From assembly GCF_029813785.1 (NCBI RefSeq), contig NZ_JARVKY010000026.1, forward strand, positions 50,376-114,375: a stretch of 64,000 nt of DNA, read 5' to 3'. Origin of the DNA: Streptomyces sp. DH41. Its GTDB lineage: Bacteria > Actinomycetota > Actinomycetes > Streptomycetales > Streptomycetaceae. The notes below the pieces were generated by a model that was not told where the DNA came from, made no database searches, and worked only from the letters and a program-made list of their open reading frames with translations. A program made the position numbers and the translations under genes. Below are positions 16,901-24,853 of the stretch, in pieces. Every line of letters begins with the position of its first letter. The stretch's first letter is position 1.

Positions 16901-19384
16901 TCACCGGCCCAGCGGGATCTCGCTCCAGACCTGCTTGCCGCCGCTGACCGGCAGCGTCCCCCACGTCGCCGACATCGCCTCGACCAGGAGGATGCCGCGG
17001 CCGCCCGTCGCCTCCCAGCCGATGCTGGTCGGCTTGACGGGCGTACGGGGCGAGGCGTCGGCGACCGCGACGCGCAGCCGGTCGCCGATCAGAGTGAGGT
17101 CGAGACGGACCTTGCCGTCCGTGTGCACCAGGGCGTTGGTGACCAGTTCGGAGACGATCAGGAGGGCGCCGTCGACGGCGTCGTCCGAGACCCCCCAGAC
17201 GCGCAGGGTGCGCCGGGTGAAGCGCCGGGCGTGCCGCACGGCCTCGGGCAGCCGCCACACCGACCAGCTCTCCCGCAGCGGGCGCAGGGCCATGCCGTCG
17301 TAGCGCACCAGCAGGAGGGCGACGTCGTCGCTGCGGCGGGCGTCGCCGAGCAGGGCGTCGGCGACGAGCCCGAGGTGTGCGGGGTCGGCGGCGCCCAGCG
17401 CGTGCGCGAAGCGGTCCAGGCCCTCGTCGATGTCGGCGTCGGCGGACTCCACGAGACCGTCCGTGGTGAGGGCGATCAGCGTGCCGGGCCCGAGCCCCAG
17501 CGGGCTCATGGGGAAGTCGGCCTGCGTCAGCACGCCCAGCGGGGGGCCGCCCTCCACCTCCGCGATCTCCGTCGTGCCGTCGGGGTGGCGCAGTACCGGG
17601 GGCGGATGCCCGGCCCGGACGCACCAGGCGGAGCCCTCCTCCATGTCGAGGTCGACGTAGACGCAGGTCGCGAAGAGGTCGCTCTCCATGTCCATCAGCA
17701 GCCGGTTGGCGTGGGAGACCACCACGTCCGGCGGATGGCCCTCGACGGCGTAGGCGCGCAGGGCCGTACGCATCTGGCCCATGAGGGTGGCGGCGGCGGC
17801 GCTGTGGCCCTGGACGTCGCCGATGACCAGGGCGACGTGATGGTCGGGCAGCGGGATCACGTCGTACCAGTCGCCGCCCAGCTCGAGTCCGGCCGTGCTG
17901 GGCAGGTAGCGGGCGACGGCGACCGCGCCGGGCAGCTTCGGCAGGCGGCGCGGGAGCAGCTGGCGCTGGAGCATGCCGACGAGTTCGTGCTCGGCGTCGA
18001 AGGCGTGGGCGCGCATCAGGGCCTGCCCGGCGAGGCCGGCGGAGGCGGTGAGCAGGGCTCGTTCGTCGGGGCCGAAGTCGTGCGGGGTGTCCCAGCCGAT
18101 CAGGCAGGCGCCGGCGATGCGGCCGGCCGCGGGCAGCGGCAGTACCGCGAGGCCGCCGGGGCCGACGTCGGCGAGGGCGGGTTCCAGGTCGCCGGTGCCG
18201 GCGGGCCAGATCCGGGCGCGGCCCTCGCGCAGCGCGGCGGCGAGGGTGGGCATGGCCCGGACGGGCGCGTCGGGCCACTCGGTGCGCCACTCCAGCCGCC
18301 ACAGCTCGGGCCAGGACTCGGGCTCGGGCGGGTCGAGGACGGTGACGACCAGCCGGTCGTTCTCGACCTCGGCCAGCGCGATCCGGTCGGCGCGCAGCGG
18401 CCTGCGCAGGGCGGCGACCACGGCCTGGCTGACGTCGCGGACGGTGCCGGCGGTGGCCAGCGCGGCGGCCAGACGCTGGACGCGGGCCACGTCGGTCACG
18501 TCCGGGCGCAGGGTGGAGGCGTCGACGACCGTCCCCATGAGGCGGGCCGGGTGGCCCTCGCCGCCGGGCAGCAGGCGCCCGCTCAGCCGGAGCCACTTCG
18601 GCGGGCCGGTGGGCCGGAGCACCCGGAACTCCAGCTCGCGGTCGCCGATGGACATGTGGTCGGCCTCCGTCACCGACATCAGCGAGGGCAGGTCCTCCGG
18701 CACCGTCAGGCCCAGCAGCGTCTCGACCTTGCCGTCGAACTCGCCCGGGGCGAGGCCGAACAGGCGCAGGATGTCGTCGCCGACCTCGACCCGGCCGGTG
18801 TCCATGGCCAGGGTGAAGGCGCCCGGCTGAAGCTCCCTGGCCCCCTCGTCCTTGGCGGCCGCGGCCGGGACGGGGCAGGTGAGGGCTTCGGCGATCAGTT
18901 CGAGGCACGCGCGGTCGTCGCTGTCGAAGCCCTCGGGGCGCTCGGTCAGGGCGAGGAGGCACCCGCCTCCGTCCCCGCGCACGGGCAGGGTGGCGAGGGA
19001 GAAGCCGCTCGACGGCACACGTCGCGACTCGGCCGACCCGGCGAACTCCTCGGGCCCGAGCCACACCGGTGTCCCGCCGCGGTGGGCGTCCGCCACGGGG
19101 GAGCCGCCGGCCGCCGGGTAGCTGTCGCGCACGCCGTACAGGGTCCGCGGCACACCGGCCGACTCGACCAGGCAGAGCAGCTCGCGGTTCTCGCCGGGCG
19201 TGTAGAGGGCGGCGAAGGAGGCGCCGGCGAAGACCAGCGCCTGTTCCAGGACACGGCGCAGGCGCTCACCCGGGTCCGGGCCGGACGCGATCGCCTTCAG
19301 GGCACCCTCGGTACGCGGCGTTCTCGATCCGCGTCCCGCACCGCCCTCACTGACCACGCCGCCATTACAGCGCTTATGGGACAC
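16901..19384 (-). CDS. SpoIIE-type PP2C phosphatase with GAF, PAS and HATPase domains
   Basis: An 827-residue cytoplasmic signalling protein. In order: GAF-like (about 40-165), PAS-like (170-270), a second GAF (280-440), a SpoIIE/PP2C phosphatase (460-660; LELGGDWYDVIPL, VIGDVQGHSA, TTDGLVESA) and a C-terminal RsbW-like ATPase (690-820; SELVTNALVHTDG, GGRGILLVEAM). Family members dephosphorylate anti-anti-sigma factors while the ATPase domain acts as an anti-sigma kinase, so one protein may hold both opposing activities. The GTG start at 19384 lacks a clear ribosome binding site; GTG at 19357 is an alternative. It is divergent from a second phosphatase across about 160 bases. Confidence 0.9.
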   Translation of the reverse strand: MSHKRCNGGVVSEGGAGRGSRTPRTEGALKAIASGPDPGERLRRVLEQALVFAGASFAALYTPGENRELLCLVESAGVPRTLYGVRDSYPAAGGSPVADAHRGGTPVWLGPEEFAGSAESRRVPSSGFSLATLPVRGDGGGCLLALTERPEGFDSDDRACLELIAEALTCPVPAAAAKDEGARELQPGAFTLAMDTGRVEVGDDILRLFGLAPGEFDGKVETLLGLTVPEDLPSLMSVTEADHMSIGDRELEFRVLRPTGPPKWLRLSGRLLPGGEGHPARLMGTVVDASTLRPDVTDVARVQRLAAALATAGTVRDVSQAVVAALRRPLRADRIALAEVENDRLVVTVLDPPEPESWPELWRLEWRTEWPDAPVRAMPTLAAALREGRARIWPAGTGDLEPALADVGPGGLAVLPLPAAGRIAGACLIGWDTPHDFGPDERALLTASAGLAGQALMRAHAFDAEHELVGMLQRQLLPRRLPKLPGAVAVARYLPSTAGLELGGDWYDVIPLPDHHVALVIGDVQGHSAAAATLMGQMRTALRAYAVEGHPPDVVVSHANRLLMDMESDLFATCVYVDLDMEEGSAWCVRAGHPPPVLRHPDGTTEIAEVEGGPPLGVLTQADFPMSPLGLGPGTLIALTTDGLVESADADIDEGLDRFAHALGAADPAHLGLVADALLGDARRSDDVALLLVRYDGMALRPLRESWSVWRLPEAVRHARRFTRRTLRVWGVSDDAVDGALLIVSELVTNALVHTDGKVRLDLTLIGDRLRVAVADASPRTPVKPTSIGWEATGGRGILLVEAMSATWGTLPVSGGKQVWSEIPLGR

Positions 19385-19548
19385 CTGCGCAGCCCCTGCG
19401 GGCGGGGAAACGGCGGATCAGGGGCACGAAGGGGAGTCGCGGGCCTGGTGGGGACGTGCCGATGCGACGCTCGCCGTGCGTGGCGGGCCCAGGGGGAGGA
19501 GATTGGAAGCGGGGGCCACCGGGGTGGCCGTGCGAGGAGGTGGTCGGC

Positions 19549-21756
19549 GTGTCCGACGATCGGTCGTCCTCGCCCTCGTCCTCGCCCTCCTCCTCGTCCG
19601 GGTCCTTCTCCTCCTCCGCGTCCACGTCCTCCTCGTCGTCCGTGCCTTCCGCATCGTGGACGTCGGACGGAAGCCCGGTGCTGTCCCTGGCGCTGGCCTC
19701 GATGATGGAGGAGGTACACGCGCACTCCGGGGCGGTGTACCTGCTCGGCGCGGACCCGCCCTCGCTGAAGATGGCCGTGATGGCCGGGCTGCCGAGGGCG
19801 TTCGCCGCGCCCTGGGAACGGGTGGCGCTGCACGCGCCGATCCCGGTGGCGGACGCGGTGCGTGAGCGACGGCTCATCTGGGTCGGCGACGGTGAGGAGA
19901 TGGCCCGGCGCTATCCCCGCGTCGCCGTGGTCCTGCCCTACCCGTTCGCCCTGGTCGCGCTGCCCGTCGCCACCGAGTCCACGGCGTACGGCGCGGTCTT
20001 CCTGACCTGGCCCGGTACACGCCCCGCGGAGCTGTCCGAACGGGAACACGAGCAGCTGACGGCGGCCTGCGCACGGCTCGCGCTCCGGCTGGAACGGGCG
20101 GCCGAGGCGAGCCTGCCCGTGCATCCGGAACCCGATCTGCTGGCCGCCCCGGTGGCCACAGGCGCGCCCGGCACACTCGGTTCGCTGGAGGCCGTACGGA
20201 TGGTGGGGCGGCTGCCGTACGGGCTGTGCTCCCTCGACCTGCACGGACGCGTCGGCTTCGCCAGCCCGGCGGCGGCCGAGCTCATGGACGTGCCGGTCGA
20301 CAGACTGCTCGGCACCCAGTTGTGGACGTCGGTCCCGTGGCTCAACGACCCGGTGTACGAGGACCGGTACCGGGCCGCGCTGCTCAGCCAGCGTCCCACG
20401 TCCTTCGTGGCGCTGCGTCCGCCCGGCGCCTGGCTGTCGTTCCGGCTGTATCCGACCCGGACCGGGCTCAGCGTCCGGATCGTCAGAGCCCGCGGGGTGT
20501 CACGGCCGGGCCGGGGCGGGCCGGCCACGGACGCGGCCGCCCCGCCCCGGCTGGTGACGATCTCCCAGGTGGTCGGCCTGACCGGCGCGCTGTCCGAGGC
20601 GGTGAGTGTGCAGGACGTGGTGCAGCTGATCGCGGACGAGATCGCCCCGACCGTGGGCAGTCAGGGTCTGGTCGTCCTCGGTTCGCGGGCCGGCCGGCTG
20701 CACGTGCTGGGGCACCGCGGGTATCCGGACCCGTTCGCCGTGGAGCGCTTCGAGGGGATGCCGCTGACCGCGAAGCTCCCGGGTACGCAGGTGCTGAGGA
20801 CGGGGGTGCCCGCGTTCTTCGAGTCGGCGGAGCAGCTGGAACGCCTGTACCCGGCGCGGCAGAGCAGACAGGACGACTTCGCGGCCTGGGCTTTCCTTCC
20901 GCTGATCACCTCGGGGCGGCCGGTGGGCACCTGTGTGCTCGCCTACGAGCGGCCGCACTCCTTCACGACGGAGGAACGGGCGATCCTGACCAGCCTGGCC
21001 GGACTGGTGGCACAGGCCCTGGACCGGGCCCTGCTCTACGACGCCAAGCAGCGGCTGGCGCACGGGCTGCAGGAGGCCCTGCTGCCGCACTCGCTGCCCG
21101 CGCTGCCCGGTATCGAGGCCGCCGCCCGCTATCTGCCGGCCACCCGGGGCATGGACATCGGCGGCGACTTCTACGACCTGGTGCCGGGCCGGGGCACGGC
21201 GGCGGCGGTGATCGGGGACGTCCAGGGGCACAACGTGACCGCGGCCGGGCTGATGGGGCAGGTGCGCACCGCGGTCCGCGCGTACACGACCGTCGGCCAG
21301 GTGCCCGAGGAGGTCGTGCGCAGCACCAACCGGCTGCTGATCGATCTGGGCACCGAGCTGTTCGTCAGCTGTCTGTACCTGCGGATCGACCCGGGTCGCG
21401 GCCGGGCCGTGCTGGCCCGCGCGGGTCATCCGCCGCCGCTGCTGCGCCGTCCGGACGGGCGGGTGGGCGTGCTCGAGGTCGCCGGCGGCCCCCTGCTGGG
21501 CATCGACGCCTCGGCCCCGTATCCGCGCACGGAGGTCGATCTCGTCCCCGGCTCCCTGCTCGCCCTCTACACCGACGGTCTGGTGGAGTCCCCCGGTGTC
21601 GACTTCGAGGACGCCCTCGCCGACCTGGGGCACCGGCTGGCCGAGGCCGGGGACCTGCCCCTGGACGAGCTCGCCGACCACCTGGTGAGCCACGAGGCGG
21701 GCGCGGAGGAACGCCCCGACGACATCGCCCTGATGCTGCTGCGGGCGCGCGGCTGA
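19549..21756 (+). CDS. SpoIIE-type PP2C phosphatase with GAF and PAS domains
   Basis: A 735-residue protein. After a Ser-rich low-complexity N-terminus (about residues 5-35) come a GAF-like domain (40-195), a PAS-like domain (215-305), a second GAF (325-500) and the SpoIIE/PP2C domain (520-735; DIGGDFYDLVPG, VIGDVQGHN, YTDGLVESPG, final DDIALMLL). Unlike its divergent neighbour it has no C-terminal ATPase. The GTG start at 19549 is strongly supported by GAGGAGG 8 bases upstream. It probably dephosphorylates an STAS-domain anti-anti-sigma factor encoded elsewhere. Confidence 0.9.
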   Translation: MSDDRSSSPSSSPSSSSGSFSSSASTSSSSSVPSASWTSDGSPVLSLALASMMEEVHAHSGAVYLLGADPPSLKMAVMAGLPRAFAAPWERVALHAPIPVADAVRERRLIWVGDGEEMARRYPRVAVVLPYPFALVALPVATESTAYGAVFLTWPGTRPAELSEREHEQLTAACARLALRLERAAEASLPVHPEPDLLAAPVATGAPGTLGSLEAVRMVGRLPYGLCSLDLHGRVGFASPAAAELMDVPVDRLLGTQLWTSVPWLNDPVYEDRYRAALLSQRPTSFVALRPPGAWLSFRLYPTRTGLSVRIVRARGVSRPGRGGPATDAAAPPRLVTISQVVGLTGALSEAVSVQDVVQLIADEIAPTVGSQGLVVLGSRAGRLHVLGHRGYPDPFAVERFEGMPLTAKLPGTQVLRTGVPAFFESAEQLERLYPARQSRQDDFAAWAFLPLITSGRPVGTCVLAYERPHSFTTEERAILTSLAGLVAQALDRALLYDAKQRLAHGLQEALLPHSLPALPGIEAAARYLPATRGMDIGGDFYDLVPGRGTAAAVIGDVQGHNVTAAGLMGQVRTAVRAYTTVGQVPEEVVRSTNRLLIDLGTELFVSCLYLRIDPGRGRAVLARAGHPPPLLRRPDGRVGVLEVAGGPLLGIDASAPYPRTEVDLVPGSLLALYTDGLVESPGVDFEDALADLGHRLAEAGDLPLDELADHLVSHEAGAEERPDDIALMLLRARG

Positions 21757-21924
21757 GGCGCGGGCGCCTGCCCGGCGGGCCTGACGGGCGCGGGCTCGGA
21801 GCCGGGGTGCGGGAAGGGGGGCGGTCCGGTCCTCCCGCCGGAGGGCCGGACCTCCCATGCCGACCGGTCCCACTGGGGCCGGCCGGTGGTTCGGAAACCC
21901 GTGTCCGCGGTGTGGGGGTTCGGA

Positions 21925-23151
21925 TCAGCCCGTCGGACCGGAGCCGTCCGCGCTGCCGGCACCCGTACCGTCACCGGCGCCCCCGGCACCGGCCTCTTCC
22001 CCGCCGGACTGGTCACCGTCTCCCGCCGCGTCGCCGCCCAGGGTGGCGCCGACGGCCTCCAGGGCGGTGGTGACCGGCTGGAAGAACGTCTCGCCGCCGA
22101 CCGCGCAGTCGCCGCTGCCGCCGGAGGTCAGGCCTATCGCCAGGCCGTCCTGGGTGAAGAGGGAGCCGCCGCTGTCGCCGGGTTCGGCGCACACGTCCGT
22201 CTGGATGAGGCCGGTGACCGTCCCCTCGGGGTAGTTGACGGTGGCGTCCAGGCCGAGGACCTGGCCGTCGGCCAGTCCGGTCGTACTACCCATGCGGAAG
22301 ACCCGCTGCCCGACCGTCGCCTCCGCGGCCTGGCTGATCCGGACGGTCTGGTCCCCGAGGTCGACCTCGCTCGGTGCCTCGGTGGCGGGGTCGTCGTACC
22401 TGACGAGCGCGAAGTCGCCCTCGCCGGGGAAGACCGCCTGGTCCACGGTGGCGATCGGCTGTCCGCCCTGCGCGTCGGACCACTGGTCGTCCGCGACGCC
22501 GCAGTGACCGGCAGTCAGGAAGGCGGGTGAGCCGTCGCCGGCGGTGACGTTGAAGCCGAGCGAGCAGCGCGCACCGCCGCCGAAGACGGCGTCGCCGCCC
22601 GACACGAACGTCTTGAAGGTGCCGGCGGACTTCTTGAGGGTCGCCATGCCGGAGCCGAGGCTCTCGACGGTGGACTCCAGTCGGTCCCACTTCGCGCCGG
22701 TGACCGTGCTGTCGGCGGTCACCAGGATCTTGTTGGTGCGCGGGTCGACCGCCCATGAGGTGCCCGGGATGGTCGCCTCGGACCGCAGGGTCCGCGCGCC
22801 GCCGCTCAGCTCGCCCATGCTGTTGTCGACCTCGCGGACCTCCGCGCCCGCCTTCTTCGCCCGCACGATGACCTGGTTGTCGTCGCCGGGTACGACGTTG
22901 ACGACGAGCCGCTGCTCGCCGGTGTCGTAGTACGACCCGGCGAAGGCGTCGCCGAGCAGGCCGGCCAGCCGCGAGGCGAGATCCGACGCGTCTGCCGCCT
23001 TCAGGGTCCTCGGCGCCGCCGCGGCGTCGTCCGGGGTACCGCCGTCCTGCGAGGCGTTGGCGTTCGGCAGCAGGACGGCGGCCGCGCCGAGCGCCACCAC
23101 ACCGCCTGCCGCCATCGCGGCCCTGCGCTTCGGAATTCGCTTGTGACTCAA
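21925..23151 (-). CDS. secreted S1 family serine protease (streptogrisin-like)
   Basis: A 408-residue preproprotease. Residues 1-34 are a basic, then hydrophobic export signal (KRRAAMAAGGVVALGAAAVL). An alpha-lytic-type pro-domain follows to about residue 175, then the catalytic domain with FLTAGHCGV (His), GEGDFALVRYDD (Asp) and EPGDSGGSLF (Ser). The C-terminal 35 residues are a Gly/Ala/Asp-rich tail without a membrane anchor. Paired cysteines are around ARCSLGF, AGHCG, DVCAEPG and GDCAVGG. It is divergent from the peptide-export locus, so a role in processing that peptide outside the cell is possible but not shown. Confidence 0.92.
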   Translation of the reverse strand: MSHKRIPKRRAAMAAGGVVALGAAAVLLPNANASQDGGTPDDAAAAPRTLKAADASDLASRLAGLLGDAFAGSYYDTGEQRLVVNVVPGDDNQVIVRAKKAGAEVREVDNSMGELSGGARTLRSEATIPGTSWAVDPRTNKILVTADSTVTGAKWDRLESTVESLGSGMATLKKSAGTFKTFVSGGDAVFGGGARCSLGFNVTAGDGSPAFLTAGHCGVADDQWSDAQGGQPIATVDQAVFPGEGDFALVRYDDPATEAPSEVDLGDQTVRISQAAEATVGQRVFRMGSTTGLADGQVLGLDATVNYPEGTVTGLIQTDVCAEPGDSGGSLFTQDGLAIGLTSGGSGDCAVGGETFFQPVTTALEAVGATLGGDAAGDGDQSGGEEAGAGGAGDGTGAGSADGSGPTG

Positions 23152-23717
23152 CCTTCTCGACCTCCTGGGACGGGGTCCGTGCCGCCGGTGCGGCAGCTGT
23201 CGGGGGCGCCTGGACGGCTGTTGGTACGCACAGGCCGGACGGGCCGTTCAATCACGCCGGATCAGCACGCTCCGCTTACGTCCGGCGACGTTCCGTTCCG
23301 ATCACGGAGCGGAATCACTGCTTCAGGGAATCTGCACATCGAATGCCCAACCCGGTCATCCTCGTTGGAGGATCTGCACAACCCGGGAGCGTCCCGTACG
23401 CCTTTGGGGCGGGTGTGCCGGATTCCCCCACGCCGGGGCAAGGGATGGCACGGGACGATGTCGCGCACCATGTGAAGAAGTCGCCGCGAAGGCGTGCCCG
23501 CACCTGCACGCTTCAGCGCCAGGGGGCCGCAAGCGCCCAGGTGAGAGGGGTGATTGATTGGAAGCGCGAACCGGCGGCGTGTTTTGATCCATCGCACCGC
23601 GGGGGCCGCGGAGGGTTCCGGAAAGGGGCGCCCGGCGCCCGCGGTCGCGGCCGTCATCTGTCCCCAGAGGGGGCCGCTCCCCCCTTGTGAAATGGCTATA
23701 CGAAGGGAAGTTCCATC
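23152..23717. other. 566-base divergent intergenic region upstream of protease and peptide genes
   Basis: No convincing gene is seen. The region holds an inverted repeat at 23291-23314 (TTCCGTTCCG, ATCA, CGGAGCGGAA; 9 of 10 arm positions match), a small stem at 23358-23373 (ATCCTC-GTTG-GAGGAT) and a 9-base direct repeat ATCTGCACA near 23330 and 23372. Just before the peptide gene lie TATACG (23697-23702) and the ribosome binding site GAAGGGAAG. The length and the repeats suggest regulated promoters in both directions. Confidence 0.5.
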
Positions 23718-23933
23718 ATGAACTCCACCCCCCAGGTTGAGACCGTCGAGATCTCCGACGCCGACCTCGACAACGTCTCCGGCGGCCTGAACGTCAACGC
23801 CGTCGGCACCGTCACCGGCCTGGTGGACGGTATCGCCCCGGTCTCGGGCCTGCTCAACACGGCCGTCGGCACCGTCGAGGGTGTCACCGGCCTGAACACG
23901 GCCCCGGTCACGGGCCTGGTCGCCGGTCTCTGA
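23718..23933 (+). CDS. double-glycine leader peptide precursor with repetitive cysteine-free core
   Basis: A 71-residue precursor. Residues 1-23 form a leader ending ISDADLDNVSGG, the acidic/hydrophobic double-glycine leader cut by C39 peptidases. The 48-residue core has no Cys, aromatic, Lys, Arg or His residue and only one Asp and one Glu. It consists of two imperfect tandem repeats, from Ala28 (AVGTVTGLVDG, APVSGLL) and from Ala49 (AVGTVEGVTGL, APVTGLVAGL). GAAGGGAAG precedes the ATG. The adjacent C39-ABC transporter, HlyD-like adaptor and second ABC protein make an exported peptide (bacteriocin, signal or structural peptide) likely. Despite the lantibiotic-like leader, lanthionine formation is impossible without cysteine. 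Confidence 0.85.
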   Translation: MNSTPQVETVEISDADLDNVSGGLNVNAVGTVTGLVDGIAPVSGLLNTAVGTVEGVTGLNTAPVTGLVAGL

Positions 23934-23953
23934 TCGCGCCCATGTGCCGCTGA

Positions 23954-23984
23954 GTCCCGGAGCCATCCAGGCTCCGGGACTTTT
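23954..23984 (+). terminator. strong hairpin terminator/attenuator after peptide gene
   Basis: A perfect 11-base stem, GTCCCGGAGCC and GGCTCCGGGAC, with the 5-base loop ATCCA, is followed by TTTT. It begins 21 bases after the peptide stop codon and ends 62 bases before the chosen start of the adaptor gene. It fits a partial terminator that gives abundant peptide mRNA and lower transporter expression. Confidence 0.85.
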
Positions 23985-24046
23985 CGGCCGTTGTGCCGCG
24001 GTTCGCCCTCCGCGGCTTCGCCGGAAGACCCTGGGATACGTCCGAC

Positions 24047-24853
24047 GTGCAGTTCCGCCAACAGGCCCTCGCAAAACTCCAGTCACCGGAGGAGCTCGAT
24101 CTTCCGGTGCGTTTCGCCCGCCCGCAGGGCTGGCTGGTGCTGTCCGTGACGGTGGTCGCGATGGCCGCCGCGTCCGTGTGGGCGGTGAGCGGCTCGGTGA
24201 CCTCCACGGTCACCGCACCCGCCATCCTCACGCACGGGCAGGGCAGTTACCTCCTGCAGAGCCCGGTCTCCGGCCAGGTCACCGCCGTCCTCGCACGCCA
24301 GGGCGAGCGGCTCGCCGCCGACTCCCCCGTGCTGAAGGTACGCACCGCCGAGGGCGAGACCGTCGTCCGCGCGGTCGGCGCCGGCCGGGTCAGCGCACTC
24401 GCCGCGACCGTCGGGCAGATCATCGACACCGGCGCGAACGTCGCCTCCGTGGAGAAGGTCGCCCACGCCGGCGACCCGCTCTACGCCACCGTGTACGTCC
24501 CCGCCGAGAACGCCGCCGCCATCCCCGCGCACGCCTCCGTCGACCTGACCGTCCAGTCGGTGCCGACGCAGGAGTACGGCGTCCTGCACGGCGAGGTGAG
24601 GTCGGTGGACCGCTCCGTGCAGTCGGCGCGGACGATCTCCGCGTTCCTCGGCGACAGCCAGCTCGGGGAGCAGTTCACCAAGGAGGGCAGGCCAGTGGCG
24701 GTGACGGTCCGGCTGGACACCTCGAAGTCCACGAGGAGCGGCTACGCGTGGTCGTCCGCGGACGGGCCGCCGTTCGAGCTGACCTCCATGACCATGGCCG
24801 AGGGTTCCATCCGGCTGGCCGACCAGCGACCCGTCGATTGGCTGCTGCCGTGA
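24047..24853 (+). CDS. HlyD-like membrane fusion/adaptor protein of NHLM-type peptide export system
   Basis: A 268-residue adaptor. The GTG start at 24047 gives VQFRQQALAKLQSPEELDLP, which matches the usual N-terminus of NHLM bacteriocin-system secretion proteins; an earlier GTG at 23993 is less likely. One membrane helix (about residues 28-50) is followed by a split biotinyl-lipoyl-like domain (SPVSGQVTAVLARQGERL, VVRAVGAGRVSALA) and a beta-barrel segment. It is shorter than Gram-negative HlyD and lacks a long coiled coil, as expected without an outer membrane. Its stop overlaps the next start (GTGA). Confidence 0.85.
   Translation: MQFRQQALAKLQSPEELDLPVRFARPQGWLVLSVTVVAMAAASVWAVSGSVTSTVTAPAILTHGQGSYLLQSPVSGQVTAVLARQGERLAADSPVLKVRTAEGETVVRAVGAGRVSALAATVGQIIDTGANVASVEKVAHAGDPLYATVYVPAENAAAIPAHASVDLTVQSVPTQEYGVLHGEVRSVDRSVQSARTISAFLGDSQLGEQFTKEGRPVAVTVRLDTSKSTRSGYAWSSADGPPFELTSMTMAEGSIRLADQRPVDWLLP

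Noticed and set aside
16361..19705. Open frame of over 1100 codons on the plus strand
   Set aside because: It lies opposite the SpoIIE-type phosphatase and CBS genes, has no domain character and follows the GC-rich third positions of the real genes.
23718..23933. Precursor peptide as a lanthipeptide
   Set aside because: The leader looks lantibiotic-like, but the core contains no cysteine and no lanthionine synthetase is present, so thioether rings cannot form.
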